The notes beneath the pieces were generated by a model. That model made no database searches. It had not been told where the DNA came from and saw only the letters and a program-made list of their open reading frames with translations. From Dugong dugon (Eukaryota > Chordata > Mammalia > Sirenia > Dugongidae): a stretch of 64,000 nt of DNA. The position numbers and the translations under genes are program-made. Numbering within the stretch: the first letter of the stretch is position 1; the number at the start of each line of letters is the position of its first letter. Below are positions 47,834-60,100 of this stretch, piece by piece. The DNA lies in the NCBI GenBank assembly GCA_030035585.1, contig CM057464.1:29343465-29407464 (forward strand), in the 5' to 3' direction.

Positions 47834-50800
47834 CCACCACGTCTGTCAGTTTGTCTTACTATGGTGGCTTGCATGTTGCTGTGATACTGAAAGCTTTGCC
47901 ACTGGTATCTCAAATACCAGCAAGGTCACGCTTGGTGGACAGGTTTCAGCAGAGCTTCCAGACTAAGAAAGACTAGAAAGAAGGGCCTGGCAGTCTACTT
48001 CTGAAAAAAATGGCCAGCGAAAACCTTATAAATAGCAGCAGAATACTCTCTAATATAGTTCCGGAAGATGAGCCCTTCAGGTTGGAAGGCTCTTAAAAGA
48101 CAACTGGGAAAGAGCTGCCTCCTCAAAGTAGAGTTGCCCTTGATGACATAGATGGAGTCAAGCTTTCAAGACCTTCATTTGCTGATGTGGCATGACTCAA
48201 AATGAGAAGGAACAGCTGCAAACATCCATTAATAACTAAAATGTGCAATGTACGAAGTACCAATCTAGGAAAATTCAAAGTCATCAAAAATGAAATGGAA
48301 CGCACGAACGTCGATATCCTAGGCATTAGTGAACTGAAATGGACTGGTATTGGACATTTTGAATAGGATAATCATATGATCTACTGTGCCAGGAATGACA
48401 AATTGAAGAGGAATGGTGTTGCATTCATCATCAAAAAGAACATTTCATAATCTATCCTGAAGTACAATGTTGTTATTGATAGGATAATATCCATACACCT
48501 ACAAGGAAGACCAGTTTAATATGACTATTATTCAAATTTACACATGAACCACTAAGGCCAGAGATGAAGAAATTGAAGATTTTTGCCTTCTTTTGTAATC
48601 TGAAATTGATCAAACATGCAATCAGGGTGCATTGATAATTACTGATGATTAAAATGTGAAAGAAAGTTGGAAACAAGAAGGATTGGTAGTTGGAAAATAA
48701 GTCCTTCCTTTGTGATAGAAACAACGCTGTAGATCACATGACAGAATTTTGCAAGACCAATGAATTCTTCATTGCAAATACCTTTTTCAACAACATAAAT
48801 GGCGACTATATGTGTGGACCTCGCCAGATGGAATACACAGGAATCAAATCAACTACATCTGTGGAAACAGATGATGGAAAAGCTCAATATCATCAGTCAG
48901 AGCAAGGCCAGGGGCCGATTGCGGAACAGACCATCAGTTGCTCATATGGAGTTGAAGTTGAAGAAAATTAGAACAAGTCCATGAGAGCCAAATTATGACC
49001 TTGAGTATATCTCAGCTGAATTTAGAGGCCATCTCTACAATAGGTTTGACACATTGAACACTAATGACTGAAGACCAGACCAGTTGTGGGATGACAACAA
49101 GGACATCATATATGAAAAAATTAAAAGGTCATTAAAAAGAAAGGAAAGAAAGAAAAGACTAAAGTGGATGTCAGAAGAGAATCTGAAATTTGCTCTGGAA
49201 TGTAGAGTGGCTAAAGTGGAAGGAAGAAATGATGAAGTGAAAGAGCTGAACAGAAGATTTCAAAGGGCAGCTCAAGAATACAAAGTATTATAATGAAATG
49301 TGCAAAGATCTAGAGATAGAAAAACAAAAGGGAAGAACATGCTTGGCATTTCTCAAGCTGGAAGAACTGAAGAAAAAATTCAAGCCTCGAGTTGCAATAT
49401 TGAAGGATTCTATGGGGAAAATATTAAACGATGCAGGAAGCATCAAAAGATGATGGAAAGAATATACAGAGTCACTGTACCTAAAAGGATTGGTCAAATT
49501 TCAACCATTTGAGGAGGTAGCATATGATAAAAAACCTATTGTACTGTAGGAAGAGGTCCAAGCTGCACTGAAAGCACTGGCAAAAAGAAAAGCCTCCAGG
49601 AATTGGTGGAATACCAATTGAGATGTTTCAACAAAAGGTTGCAGTGCTGGAGGTGCTCACTTGTCTATGCCAAGAAGTTTGGAAGACAGCTACCTGGCCA
49701 AACAACTAGAAGAGATCCATATTTGTACCCATTCCAAAGAAAGGTGATCCAACAGAATGCAAAAATTATTGAGCAATATAATTTATATCACACACAAGTA
49801 AAATTTTGCTGAAGATCATTCAAAAGCGGTTGCAACAGTACATGGACAGCAAACTGCCAGAAATTCAAGCCTGATTCAGAAGAGGACATGGAACAAGAGA
49901 TACCGTCGCTGATGTCAGATGAATCATGGATGAAAGCAGAGAATACCAGAAGGATGTTTATCTGTGTTTTACTGACTTCTGCAAAGACATTCAACTGTGT
50001 GGATTATAACACATTATGGATAACATTGCGAAGAATGGGGATTCCAAAACACTTAATTGTGCTCATGAGGAACCTGTACTTAGACCAAGAGGCAGTCATT
50101 CGAACAGACCAAGGGGAGACTGTGTGGTTTAAAGTCAGGAAGGGCATGAATCTGGGTTGTATCTTTCACTGTACTTATTCAGTCTGTATGCTGAACAAAT
50201 AATCTGAGAAAATGGACTATATGAAGAAGAACGGGGCATCAGGATTGGAGGAATACTCATTAACAACCTGCGATATGCAGATGACACAACCTTGCTTGCA
50301 GAAAGTGAGGAAGACTTGATGCACTTACTGATGAAGATCAAAGAGTACAGCTTTCAGTATGGATTACACCTCAACATAAAGAAAACAAAAATCCTCACAA
50401 CTGGACCAATAAACAACATCATGATAAACAGAGAAAATATTAAAATTGTCAAGGATTTCATTTTACTTGGATCCACAGTCAACATCCATGAAAGCAGCAG
50501 TCAAGAAATCAAATGATGATTTGCATTGGGCAAATCTGCTGCAAAAGACCTCTTTAAAATGTTAAAAAGCATGTATATCACTTTAGGGACTAAGGTGTGC
50601 CTGACCCGAGCAATGGTGTTTTCAGTCTCCTCATATGTTTGTGAAAGCTGGACGATGAATAAGGAAGACCAAACAAAAATTGATGCCTTTGAATTATAGT
50701 GTTGGTGAAGAATACTCACTATATCATGGACTGCCAGAAGAATGAACAAATCTGTCTTGAAAGAAATATAGCCAGAATGCTCCTTAGAAGCAAGAATGAT

Positions 50801-50916
50801 GAGACTTCATCTCACATGCTTTGGACATGTTATCAGGAGGCACTAGTCCCTAGAGAAGAACACCATTGCTTGGTAAGGTGGAGGACACCTAACAACAACA
50901 ACATAACAACAATATT
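47834..50916 (+). mobile_element. RTE-type LINE (RTE1-like), near full length
   Basis: A non-LTR retrotransposon of the BovB/RTE group, known from elephant and relatives. The leader (about 47,834-48,230) is followed by an endonuclease-RT frame remnant and an end of 'cacctaacaacaacaaca'. The duplication aagcaaaat flanks it at 47825-47833 and 50917-50925, so it is one insertion. It is shortened by about 0.2 kb near the 3' end: 'ttggtaaggtggagg' runs straight into the terminal 'acacctaacaac'. That size is judged against the family as I remember it. Confidence 0.9.
48230..50870 (+). pseudogene. RTE endonuclease-reverse transcriptase remnant
   Basis: RTE elements have one main protein with an AP-type endonuclease and an RT. 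The endonuclease start is visible near 48,240-48,450 (NVRSTNLGKFKV, DILGISELKWTGIGHF, RNGVAFIIKKNIS). An intervening basic linker follows at 49,084-49,300 (SLKRKERKKRLKW). The RT palm has YADD at 50274-50285, with RYADDTTLLAESEEDL around it. The C-terminal piece is at 50,560-50,870. Several stops (for example TAG near 48,363 and TAA near 48,448) and frame changes mean no protein can be made. Confidence 0.88.
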
Positions 50917-50940
50917 AAGCAAAATGGTATCATCTATCTA

Positions 50941-51290
50941 TCTGTCTTTCTACCACTGGTCTGTCAGTTTGTAGTGTTATTGTAACTTGTATGTTGCTTT
51001 GCTGCTAGAAGCTATGCCACTGGTATTTCAAATAGCAGGAGGGTCACCCATGATGGGCAGGTTTCAGTGGAGCTTTCAGAATAAGACAGACAAGGAAGAA
51101 AGACCTGGCAATCTACTTCTGAAAATTAGCCAATGAAAAACTTATGGATCACAACAGAATATTGTCCAACATAGTGCTTCAAAATTAGTCTTCTAGGTTA
51201 GAACCAATAATCCTGAAGATGGCACAGTACTGGGAAACATCTAGTTCTATTATATATGAATGTGGTTACCATGAGTTGGAGTTGACTTGA
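50941..51290 (+). mobile_element. Internally deleted RTE derivative
   Basis: The first about 260 bp match the leader of the RTE next door ('ctgtcagtttgt', 'gccactggtatttcaaata', 'aagacctggcaatctacttctg'). They then jump to an RTE/AfroSINE-like 3' end ('gaagatggcacagtactgg', 'ggttaccatgagttggagttg', 'acaacaacta'). All coding sequence between is absent. It begins about 15-30 bp after the RTE target-site duplication. Confidence 0.75.
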
Positions 51291-51660
51291 CAACAACTAA
51301 CTGTATATACATTTGGGAAGAACACAAATTATCTCTTACAGTTTCAAATAGTATTTTACACATACTTATTGCTTAACTATTAGTAAGAAGTGGCAGATGG
51401 TGCTGTTATGATGATGTGTAATTCTTGTTTTATATATAATGTCAAAAGATTTAATTAATCAAATATCAGAATCATTTAACATGAACTACACATTACACTC
51501 ATATAAAAAAACATAGCTTCATAAATTACTTTCAGATTTGTAATCTTCCATTATCTTATAATGTTCACAACGAATTTTATGAAGTATTGTCCTTATTCTA
51601 GTAATGAAGAAACTGAAACCCTTAGAAGGTAAGTGAGTTCCTTAAGATCTTAAATGAGGG
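51291..51660. other. No gene seen
   Basis: AT-rich sequence with no frame or repeat that I recognise. Confidence 0.4.
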
Positions 51661-51850
51661 AAAACCCATTGCCCTCAATTTGATTCCAACTCATGGTGAC
51701 CCTATGATACAGAGTAGAGCTATGCCTTTGGGTTTCCAAGTCTGTAATCTTTATGGAAGCAGACTGCCACATCTTTCTCCCATGGTGGGTTCAAACCACT
51801 GACCTTTTGGTTAACAGCTGAGTGCTTAACCACTGCACCACCAGGACTCC
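51661..51850 (-). mobile_element. AfroSINE (minus strand)
   Basis: Antisense landmarks are 'aaaacccattgccctcaatttg', 'acagagtagagctatgcc', 'ccatggtgggttcaaacc' and the head 'cactgcaccaccaggactcc'. Confidence 0.92.
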
Positions 51851-52151
51851 TTAGTGATGGAGACAGGGGATAAACCCAGGTATTTGACTTTGAGCTCTAT
51901 GGTCTTTTTATTATATTATGTTGCTTTTTCCCCACATAATATCAAAATCAAATACACAGATCATCTTTAAAATGGCAATATACAGGTTTACCTACTTGGG
52001 GTCAACTGATAACTAGGTTAATTAATCAAATCACATATATTCTGTTGGGTGTTCAATGATTGTTTAATTGAATTGCTTAACATTTATTTCACCCAGTTTA
52101 GAAAGGTTATGGTTAATCTCATACTTCTTGCAGAGTTTTGATTCTCTAGAT

Positions 52152-52381
52152 CAAGGGTCAGCAAACTTATTTCTGTAAAGGGCCAGAAAGTAAATATTTT
52201 AGCACTTGTGGGGTGGGGCATGTGGTCTCTGTTGCAACTACTTATCTCTGTCATTGCAGCACAAAAGCAATCATAGACAATACCTAAAGTAATGTGTGTG
52301 GCTGAGTCCCAATAAAATTTCATTTACAAAAACAGATAGCAGGTTGAATTTAGCTCATAGACCATACTTTGCCACCTCCTG
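52152..52381. mobile_element. hAT-type non-autonomous DNA transposon
   Basis: The left end reads caagggtcagcaaactta. The right end on the other strand reads caggaggtggcaaagta, an imperfect inverted repeat. The inside ('gtaaagggccagaaagtaaatatttt', split, and 'aataaaatttcatttacaaa') is a well-known mammalian hAT/Charlie-group MER pattern. The flanks ctctagat and cactatat agree at 6 of 8 bases, as expected for an old 8-bp duplication. The exact MER name is uncertain. Confidence 0.8.
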
Positions 52382-52483
52382 CACTATATCAGTGGTTTCC
52401 AAGTGGATGTTTGGGCCTTGGAGTATGAGAAGAAGACATTAGAATTTCTATTTCTATAAAAACTAAGAAGGACATAAAGATAT

Positions 52484-52512
52484 ACACACACACATACACA
52501 CACACACACACA
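52484..52512. repeat. (CA)n microsatellite
   Basis: A run of CA units broken by one 'cata'. Confidence 0.9.
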
Positions 52513-52548
52513 TTTTATAAAAAGTTTTGAGATGACTGTTCTCTAGAA

Positions 52549-52715
52549 GGGAGCCCTGGTGGCACAGTGGCTAAGAGCTCAGCTGCTAACCAAAAGGTTG
52601 GCAGTTCCAATCCACCAGCCGCTCCTTGGAAACCCTGTGGGGCAGTTCTACTCTGTCCTATAGGGTCACTATGAGTCAGAATTGACTCGATGGCAGTGGG
52701 TTTGGTTTTGGTTTT
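52549..52715 (+). mobile_element. AfroSINE (plus strand, well preserved)
   Basis: Head 'gggagccctggtggcacagtgg', 'ccaaaaggttggcagttcc', 'tcctatagggtcactatgag' and the tail 'gggtttggttttggttttgg'. It is the best match here to the short AfroSINE form. No clear target-site duplication. Confidence 0.95.
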
Positions 52716-53866
52716 GGCGCTATAGGAATAACTGAGAAAAATGAATAATTTACTAATTTATTTTAGTAAAAACTAACTTAGTTTTTTTTACAGGTAAATT
52801 TAACTATATGAAACATTTACTTGCTAATAATCTCCTTTGTTCTTAATTGATCACCCAGTTCAATTCATCATATTCTGATGCCTATTCTGTGTTGACCCAC
52901 AAACAACATTAGAGTGAAAATCTAAGATAATGCTGACCATTCCCTAAAAATTTTCAAGCTTTTTTTTTTCTATAGAGTTATGTATAACTTGACATTTGTA
53001 CATGAAACAGTTTTCTGAATGTATGCATATCTTTCTTTCTCATTGAAGCTGCACACTGGAATGTGGTTTTTGAGGTATAGCATAATCTTGAATCTGTTAT
53101 GTACTTTAAAAAAAGATTTATCAATATTTCAGACTTTAATATTGTTAATAGTATACATTCAGTGAAACTTGCAAATGATTTGAGCCGCACCAGTGCCCAT
53201 GAGAAAAGCTGAGCTATAGAAACAGATGGAACACGAACTTCTGACACTTCTGACAGTCCTGTTAAACTACATTACTCAACAAAGTTTTTCCAGCATCCAA
53301 CAAAACTTGCTCCCCTCTCTGAGCCCAATGTACACACTGAAAAACCTCTAAAAACAAATTAAAATTTTTACTTTTCCAACAACCATTCACAACTCAAAAA
53401 ATACTCCATTATAAAATGGCTGTATAAATTATGATATATAAATATAATGGAATTTTTGCAACCATTAAAATAATATCCATGAAAACAATGCTAGAAAGTG
53501 GAGCATATGTCTGGTATAAAACGTGGGGGAAAAGGTATGAATCCAATTAGCCTGTACAACTACTTAGTATGCCTGTTGAATGTATTTGTATGCCTATGGA
53601 TAAGGATTGGAAGATAACATGCAAAATTTTTAATTATTTAAATATTTTTATTATGATACAGAAAATAGTATTTAGAACATGTCTACAACTCCCACTCCAT
53701 ACATTTGTTCTCGAAGTGACTTTATTCCAGGAAACTGGATTTTGGCCCAGTGTCCATTTTCATGGCAGGCTTATTTTATAAAGAAATATTTTTTTCTCCT
53801 TGGTTTTTAAGATCTGAAAAAATTCACATATCGTCTGGTGTCTCTTTATGTTCAGCTTATGACTTT
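52716..53866. other. No gene seen; possible old L1 3' fragment at 53,390-53,560
   Basis: The stretch near 53,400-53,540 ('ggctgtataaattatgatatat', 'aatggaatttttgcaaccatt') resembles the sense 3' end of an old L1, weakly. The rest is AT-rich with no gene. The 89-codon minus-strand frame at 52,978-53,247 has no recognised domain. Confidence 0.4.
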
Positions 53867-53882
53867 AGAAATTGTTAGAGAA

Positions 53883-55258
53883 GGGGATTCTGAGGCAGGG
53901 CCAAGGAGGCAAAGTAGTCAGACGGCTTCCTATATCCCTCTTACAACAAAGACATGGAAAAACAAGTGATTTGATTGTACGTGAATATCTGGGAGCCCTG
54001 AACAAGGCAAAGATGAGGATGGGGAAGAGGGAGACAGTTCTGAAGACACAAGAAGTGCCAGACCAGACTCAGATGGAGCCACAGCTCTTCAGCCCTGACA
54101 GGCTCTGAGGTAGGCAGTGAAGCAGGCAAACAGTTCCACATGCGTGCTCCGGAGGCAGCTTCCACATTGAGAGAGATCTGGCAGCAGAGATTCTGCTTGG
54201 ACACTCCGAACCAGGGAAAAACAGCTACCAAGTGGCTAAAGATAAGTACATGTGTGTGGCCTTTCGCAGGGATTTAAAAAAAAAAAAGCCCATTTGGGAA
54301 AAGCCTCTCTCCCTTTTACCTCCTCCCTCCCCGCCCTGCACCAGTCCGGCTGGCCTTCCAAAGTCTCTGAGTACCCTGGGCCAGAAGTAGATCCCAAAAG
54401 GTGCCCTGACCCATTCTCCTGGCCTTGGAGAGGGAACAAAGAAGCTACTGGCTCCCTTAAGCCAGGAACTCAGGGTTGGCACAGCTCCTTTGCTAGGCCC
54501 AGGCATAAGGGGATCGCAGACTTTGAGTGCCTTCCACCCCTGTATAGACTTGTGTGGACCCATCTCAACAGTGTAAGCCCTCACTACCACAGTACAGCGG
54601 GGTAAACACCTGAAGTCTAACTTCAACTGTTTCAGCTGTAAAGTAGCAGATTTGTGACCCTTGACACAGCTCTGCCCTTTGAGCAGGCACCTTTACCGAT
54701 CACACCAAGGACCTAGTCACCTGCTACGAGGGTCCAAGAATAAGTGGTGTACCTGAGTCTTTACAGCCAACAGAGTAGGGATCTCATATTCCAGCTGCAA
54801 AACTCACCTACCTACTCACTGTAGGGAATAGGGATATGCTTTCCTTTCAGACACTCAGAGGCAGCCTTCAGCCCCCTGCCTTGCTTAGCAAGTGACCCGC
54901 TACTGCAGCCAGATGCCTGTGCCTACACCAATCACCCAAGCCTTTCTAAGACTTTAGGTGAGAGCCTGCACCACACACTTGGTGACCAACTGCCTGGACG
55001 CCTGAGCTGAACCCATACGGGAAAATTCAACAGACTCCTGTGTGCACATACTTAGTTACAGAACTAACTACCTGGTGACAGGACTTTAGCGCTTCAAAGG
55101 CGCCAATAATCAAACTAATGCACACGAGCACCCTAATTGGGCATATCAAAACAAAACAAGAAGCTAGGACTCACTAAAAAAATATAAAATAAAATTATAA
55201 TAACTTATTGATGGCTTGGAGACAACAGTCAATATCAAATCACATAAAGAGGCAGGCC
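53883..55258 (+). promoter_or_regulatory. L1-5 5' UTR (likely internal promoter region)
   Basis: Homologous to the L1-3 leader on the other strand, but it holds only one copy of the 53-bp unit that L1-3 has four times. The YY1-like motif seen in L1-3 is degraded here (caaggaggcaaag). The long minus-strand frame at 54,225-54,626 runs antisense to this leader and has no known domain. Confidence 0.55.
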
Positions 55259-56699
55259 ATGATGGCTTCAGAAAGCTCCCAAAATATAGAATCAATAAAT
55301 TCTCTGTAGGAAGACAATTTCTTGGAATTACCAGAGGCCAAATACAAAAGATTAATATACAGAACTCTTCTAGAAATTAGAAAGGAAATTCTACAAAATG
55401 CAGAAAATCCAAAGAACATACAAAGTAGTAGTGGAACTTGAAAAAGTTATTCAAGAACATAATGACTAATAGGCTGCAAGAATCCATAGAGAGACAACAA
55501 TCAGAAATCCATAAGATTAACAATAAAATTTCAGAATTAGACAACTCAATAGAAAGTCATAGGAGAAGAATTGAGGCAGTAGAAGTTAGAATTAGTGACA
55601 CTGAAGATAAAGCACTTGACACCAACTTATTCGAGGAGTAATCAGATAAAAGAATTAAAAAGAATGAAGAAACTCTAAGAGTTATGTGGGACTCTATCAA
55701 GAGAAATAACCTACGAGTGATTGGAGTACCAGAACAGGGGCAGATAACAAAAAATACAGAGAAAATTGTTGATGATTTATTGACAGAAAACTTCCCTGAT
55801 ACCATGAAAGATGAGAACATATCTATCCAAGATGCTCATCGAACCCCACATAAGGTAGATCCCAAAAGAAAGTCACCAAGACATATTATAATCAACCTTA
55901 CTGTCTTAGTCATCTAGTGCTTCTATAACAGAAATACCACAAGTGGATGGTTTTAACGAAGAGAAGTTTATTTCCTCACAGTCAAAGTAGGCTAAAAGTC
56001 CAAATTCAGGGCATCAGCTCCAGGGGAATGCTTTTTCTCTCTATCAGCCTTCTTCTCTTCAGTGTTCCCCCGAACTAGGAGCTTCTCGGCGCAGGGACCC
56101 TGGTCCAAAGGATGTGCTTTGCTCCCGGCACTGCTTTCTTGATGGTATGAGGTCCCCCTGTCTCACTGCTCACTTCTGTCTTTTATATCTCAAGAGATTG
56201 CCTCAGGACACAATCCAGTCTTGTAGATCAGGTCCTGCCTTACTAACACAACTGCCACCCATCCTCCCTCATTAACATTATAGAGGCAAGTTTACAACAT
56301 GCAGGAAAATCACACAGTACCAGGAATTTGGCCTAGCCAAATTGATACACACATTTTTTGGGGGACATAATTCAAACCATGACACTTACCAAAACCAAAG
56401 ATAGAGAATTTTAAGAGTGGCTAGGGATAAATGAAAAGTCATCTATAAAGGAGAGTCAATTAAAATAAACTCGGACTACTCAGCAGAAACTATGCAGGCA
56501 GGAAGGCAATGGGATGACATATACAAAGCCTTGAAGCAAAACAACTGCCAGCCACGATTTATATATCCAGCAAAACTCTCTCAAATATGATAATGAAATT
56601 AGGGCATTTCCAGATAAGCAGAAGTTTAGAGAATTTGCAAAAACCAAACCATAATTGCAAGAAATACTAAAGGGATTCCTCCGGTTAGATAAACAATAA
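55259..56699 (+). pseudogene. L1-5 ORF1 remnant, interrupted by an LTR
   Basis: Two ATGs at 55259 and 55262 align with the L1-3 ORF1 start. A TAG near 55,308 and a stop near 55,437 break the first part. The coiled coil (55,470-55,640) ends in a TAA at about 55,640. The RRM (NNLRVIGVPEQGQ) reads on to 55,896, where a 483-bp LTR plus a 5-bp duplication intervenes. The frame homology resumes at 'cttaccaaaacc' (56,385) and runs to the stop at 56697-56699 (FLRLDKQ). Confidence 0.9.
55902..56384 (-). mobile_element. Solo MaLR-like LTR inside L1-5 ORF1
   Basis: A 483-bp element beginning TG and ending CA, flanked by cttac at 55897-55901 and 56385-56389, the 5-bp duplication usual for LTR elements. 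On the minus strand it starts tgtcatggtttgaattatg and ends with 'ggtatttctgttatagaag' and 'actagatgactaagaca', which is the MaLR end pattern, like the LTR at 1-332. No internal retroviral sequence remains, so the two LTRs recombined or only one inserted. Confidence 0.88.
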
Positions 56700-57140
56700 C
56701 ATCAGATAACAATGCAAGACTAGAACACAAGACAGAGCAACCAGATATTAACTCAGATAGGGAAGTCGAAAATACATTAAAGCTAAAACATTGAAAATAG
56801 AGAAACAAAGATATAAATTTGTAAAAAAGGACAACATTAAAACAAAAAAGAAGGACTTAAAAAAGGCAGTTTTTCATATGGAGGGGAAGTCAAGGTGATA
56901 TAAAGAAATAAAAGACTGGTATAAACTTAGAAAACTAGGGTTAAATATTAAGGTAACCACAAAGGAATCCAACAGTCTTACAAATCAAAATAAAAACGTA
57001 GAAAAATATAAAGACTCAGCAAACACAAAACCAACAACAATGAAAAAGATGAAAAAAAAATACATGAAGAAAAACGACTCAGCGCAAAAAATTAAGAGGA
57101 ACAAAGAAACTGTGAACAACACACAAAAAGAGACATCAGG

Positions 57141-60100
57141 ATGACAACACTAAATTCATACCTATCAATAATCACGCTGAATGTAAACGGACTTAATGCA
57201 CCAATAAAGAGACAGAGAGTGGCGGATTGGATAAAAAAGCATGATTCGCCTATATGCTGCCTACAAGAGACGCAACTTACACTTAAAGACACAAACAGGC
57301 TAAAAGTCAAAGGATGGAAAAAAATATATCAAGCAAACAACACTCAAAAAAGAGCAGGAGTGGTAATATTGATCTCTGACAAAATAGACTTTAAAGTAAA
57401 ATCCACCACAAAGGATAAAGAAGAGCACTGTATAATGAATAAAGGGTCAATACACCAGGAGGGCATAACTATAATAAATTTTTACACACCCAACAACAGG
57501 GCTCCAAAATCCATAAAAGAAACTCTAACAGAACTGAAAAGAGAGATAGACAGCTCCACAGTAGTTATAGGAGACTTCAACATGCCCCCTTTGGTGAAGG
57601 ACAGAACATCCAGAAAGAAGCTCAATAAAGACACAGAAGATCTAAATGCTACAATCGACCAACCTGATATCATGGACATATACTGAACAGTCCACCCAAC
57701 AGCAGCCAAGTATACGTCCTTTTCCAACGCACATGGAACATTCTCCAGAATAGACCACATATTAGGCCATAAAGCAAGCCTTAACAAAATCCAAAATATC
57801 AAAATATTACAAAGCATCTTTTCTGACCATAAAGCCATAAAAGTGGAAATCAACAACACAAAAAGCAAGGATAAAAATCAAATACATGGAAACTGAACAA
57901 CACCTTGCCCAAAAACTACTGGGTTATAGAGGAAATTAAGGATGGAATAAAGAAATTCACAGAATCAAATGAGAATGAAAACATATCCTACCAGAACCTT
58001 TGAGATACAGCAAAAGCAGTGCTCAGAGGTCAGTTTATAGCAACAAATGCACATATCCAAAAAGAGAAAGGGCCATAATCAAAACATTAACCCTACAACT
58101 GGAACAAGTAGAAAGAGAGCAGCAAAAGAAGCCCTCAGGTGCCAGAAGGAAGGAAAGAATAAGAATTAGAGCAGAATTAAATGAAATAGAGAATAGAAAA
58201 CCAATGGAAAGAGTTAACAAATCCAAAAGCTGGTTCTTTGAAAAGATCAACAAAATTGATAAACCATTAGCCAAACTGACAAAAGAAAAACTGGAGAGGA
58301 AGCAGATAACCCATATAAGAAATGAGATGGGTGATATCACAACAGACCCAACTGAAATTAAAAGAATCATAACAGACTACTATGAAAAATTGTACTCTAA
58401 CAAATTTAAAAACCTAGAGAAAATGGATAAATTTCTAGAAACTCACTACCTACCTAAATTAACACAACATCTAAATAAACCCAGAACAAAAGAAGAGATT
58501 GAAAGGCTATTAAAAAACTCCCAGCAAAAAAAAAGCCCAGGCCCAGATGGCTTCACTGGAGAATTCTACCAAACTTTCAGAGAAGAGTTACCACCACTAC
58601 TACTAAAGGTATTTCAGAGCATAGAAAGATGGAATACTCCCAAACTCATTCTATGAAGCCAGCATAACCCTGATACTAAAACCAGGTAAAGACGCCACAA
58701 AAAAAGAAAATTACAGACCAATATCCCTCATGAACATTGACACAAAAATCCTCAACAAAATTCTAGCCAATAGAATTCAGCATTATATTAAAAAAATAAT
58801 TCACCATGACCCAGTGGGATTTATACCAGGTATGCAGGGATGGCTCAGCATTAGAAAAACAATCAAAGTAATCCATCACATAAATAAAACAAAAGACAAG
58901 AACCACATCATCTTATCAATTGATGCAGAAAAGGCATTTGACAAAGTCCAACACCCATTCATGATAAAAACTCTCAACAAAATAGGAATAGAAGGAAAAT
59001 TCCTCAATACAAGTAAGGGCATTTTTACCAAGCCAATAGCCAACATCATCCTAAATGGAGAGACTTTGAAAGCATTCCCCTTGAGAATGGGAACCAGATA
59101 AGGATACCCTTTATCACCACTCTTATTCAACATTGTGCTGGAGGACCTAGACAGAGCAATTAGGGTAGAAAAAGAAATAAAGGGTATCCAAATTGGTAGG
59201 GAAGAAGTCAAAGTATCTCTATTTGCAGATGATATGATCTTATACACAAAAAACCCCAAGGAATCCACAAGAAAACTACTGGAACTAATAGAAGATTTCA
59301 GCAAAGTTTCCTGATACAAGATAAACATACAAAAAATCAGTTGGATCCTTTACAGCAACAAAGAGAACCTCTAAGAGGAAATTACCAAATCAATACTATT
59401 TACAGTAGCCCCCAGGAAGATAAAATACTTAGGAATAAATCTAACCAGAGATGTAAAATATCTATACAGACAAAACTACAAGACACTACTGCAGGAAACT
59501 AAAAGAGACCTGCGTAAGTGGAAAAACATACCTTGCTCATGGATAGGTAGACTCAACATAGTGAAAATGTCAATTCTACCCAAAGCAATCTACAGATACA
59601 ATGCAATCCAGATCCAGATTCCACCGGCATTTTTTAATGAGATGGAGAAACAAATCATCAACTTCATATGGAAAAGGAAGAGGCCCCAAATAAATAAAGC
59701 ATTACTCAAGAAGAAGAACAAAGTGAGAGGTCTTACACTACCTGATTTTAGAACCTATTATACTGCCATGGAAGTCAGAACAGCCTGGTATTGGTACAAC
59801 AACAGATACATAGACCAATGGAACAGAGTTGAGAATCCAGATATATGCTCATCCACCTATAAGCAGCTGATATTTGACAAAGGCCCAAAGTCCACTAACT
59901 GGGGAAAGACATTCTCTTTAACAAATGGTGGTGGCATAACTGGATATCCGTCTGCAAAAAAACTGATATGAGACCCATACCTCATGTTATGCACAAAAAC
60001 TAACTCAAAATGTATCAAAGACTTACATATAAAATCAAAAACGATAAAGATCATGGAAGAAAAAATAGGGACAACTCTAGGAGCCCTAATACATGGCATA

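Noticed and set aside
48690-48971. Possible small host gene (93 codons)
   Set aside because: It lies within the RTE endonuclease region, between target-site duplications, and matches the RTE frame.
52549-52640. tRNA gene
   Set aside because: The tRNA-like A and B boxes belong to AfroSINE heads. No cloverleaf with an anticodon arm and paired acceptor stem is formed.
54225-54626. 133-codon minus-strand frame
   Set aside because: Antisense to the L1-5 leader, with no matching open frame conserved in L1-3 and no domain.
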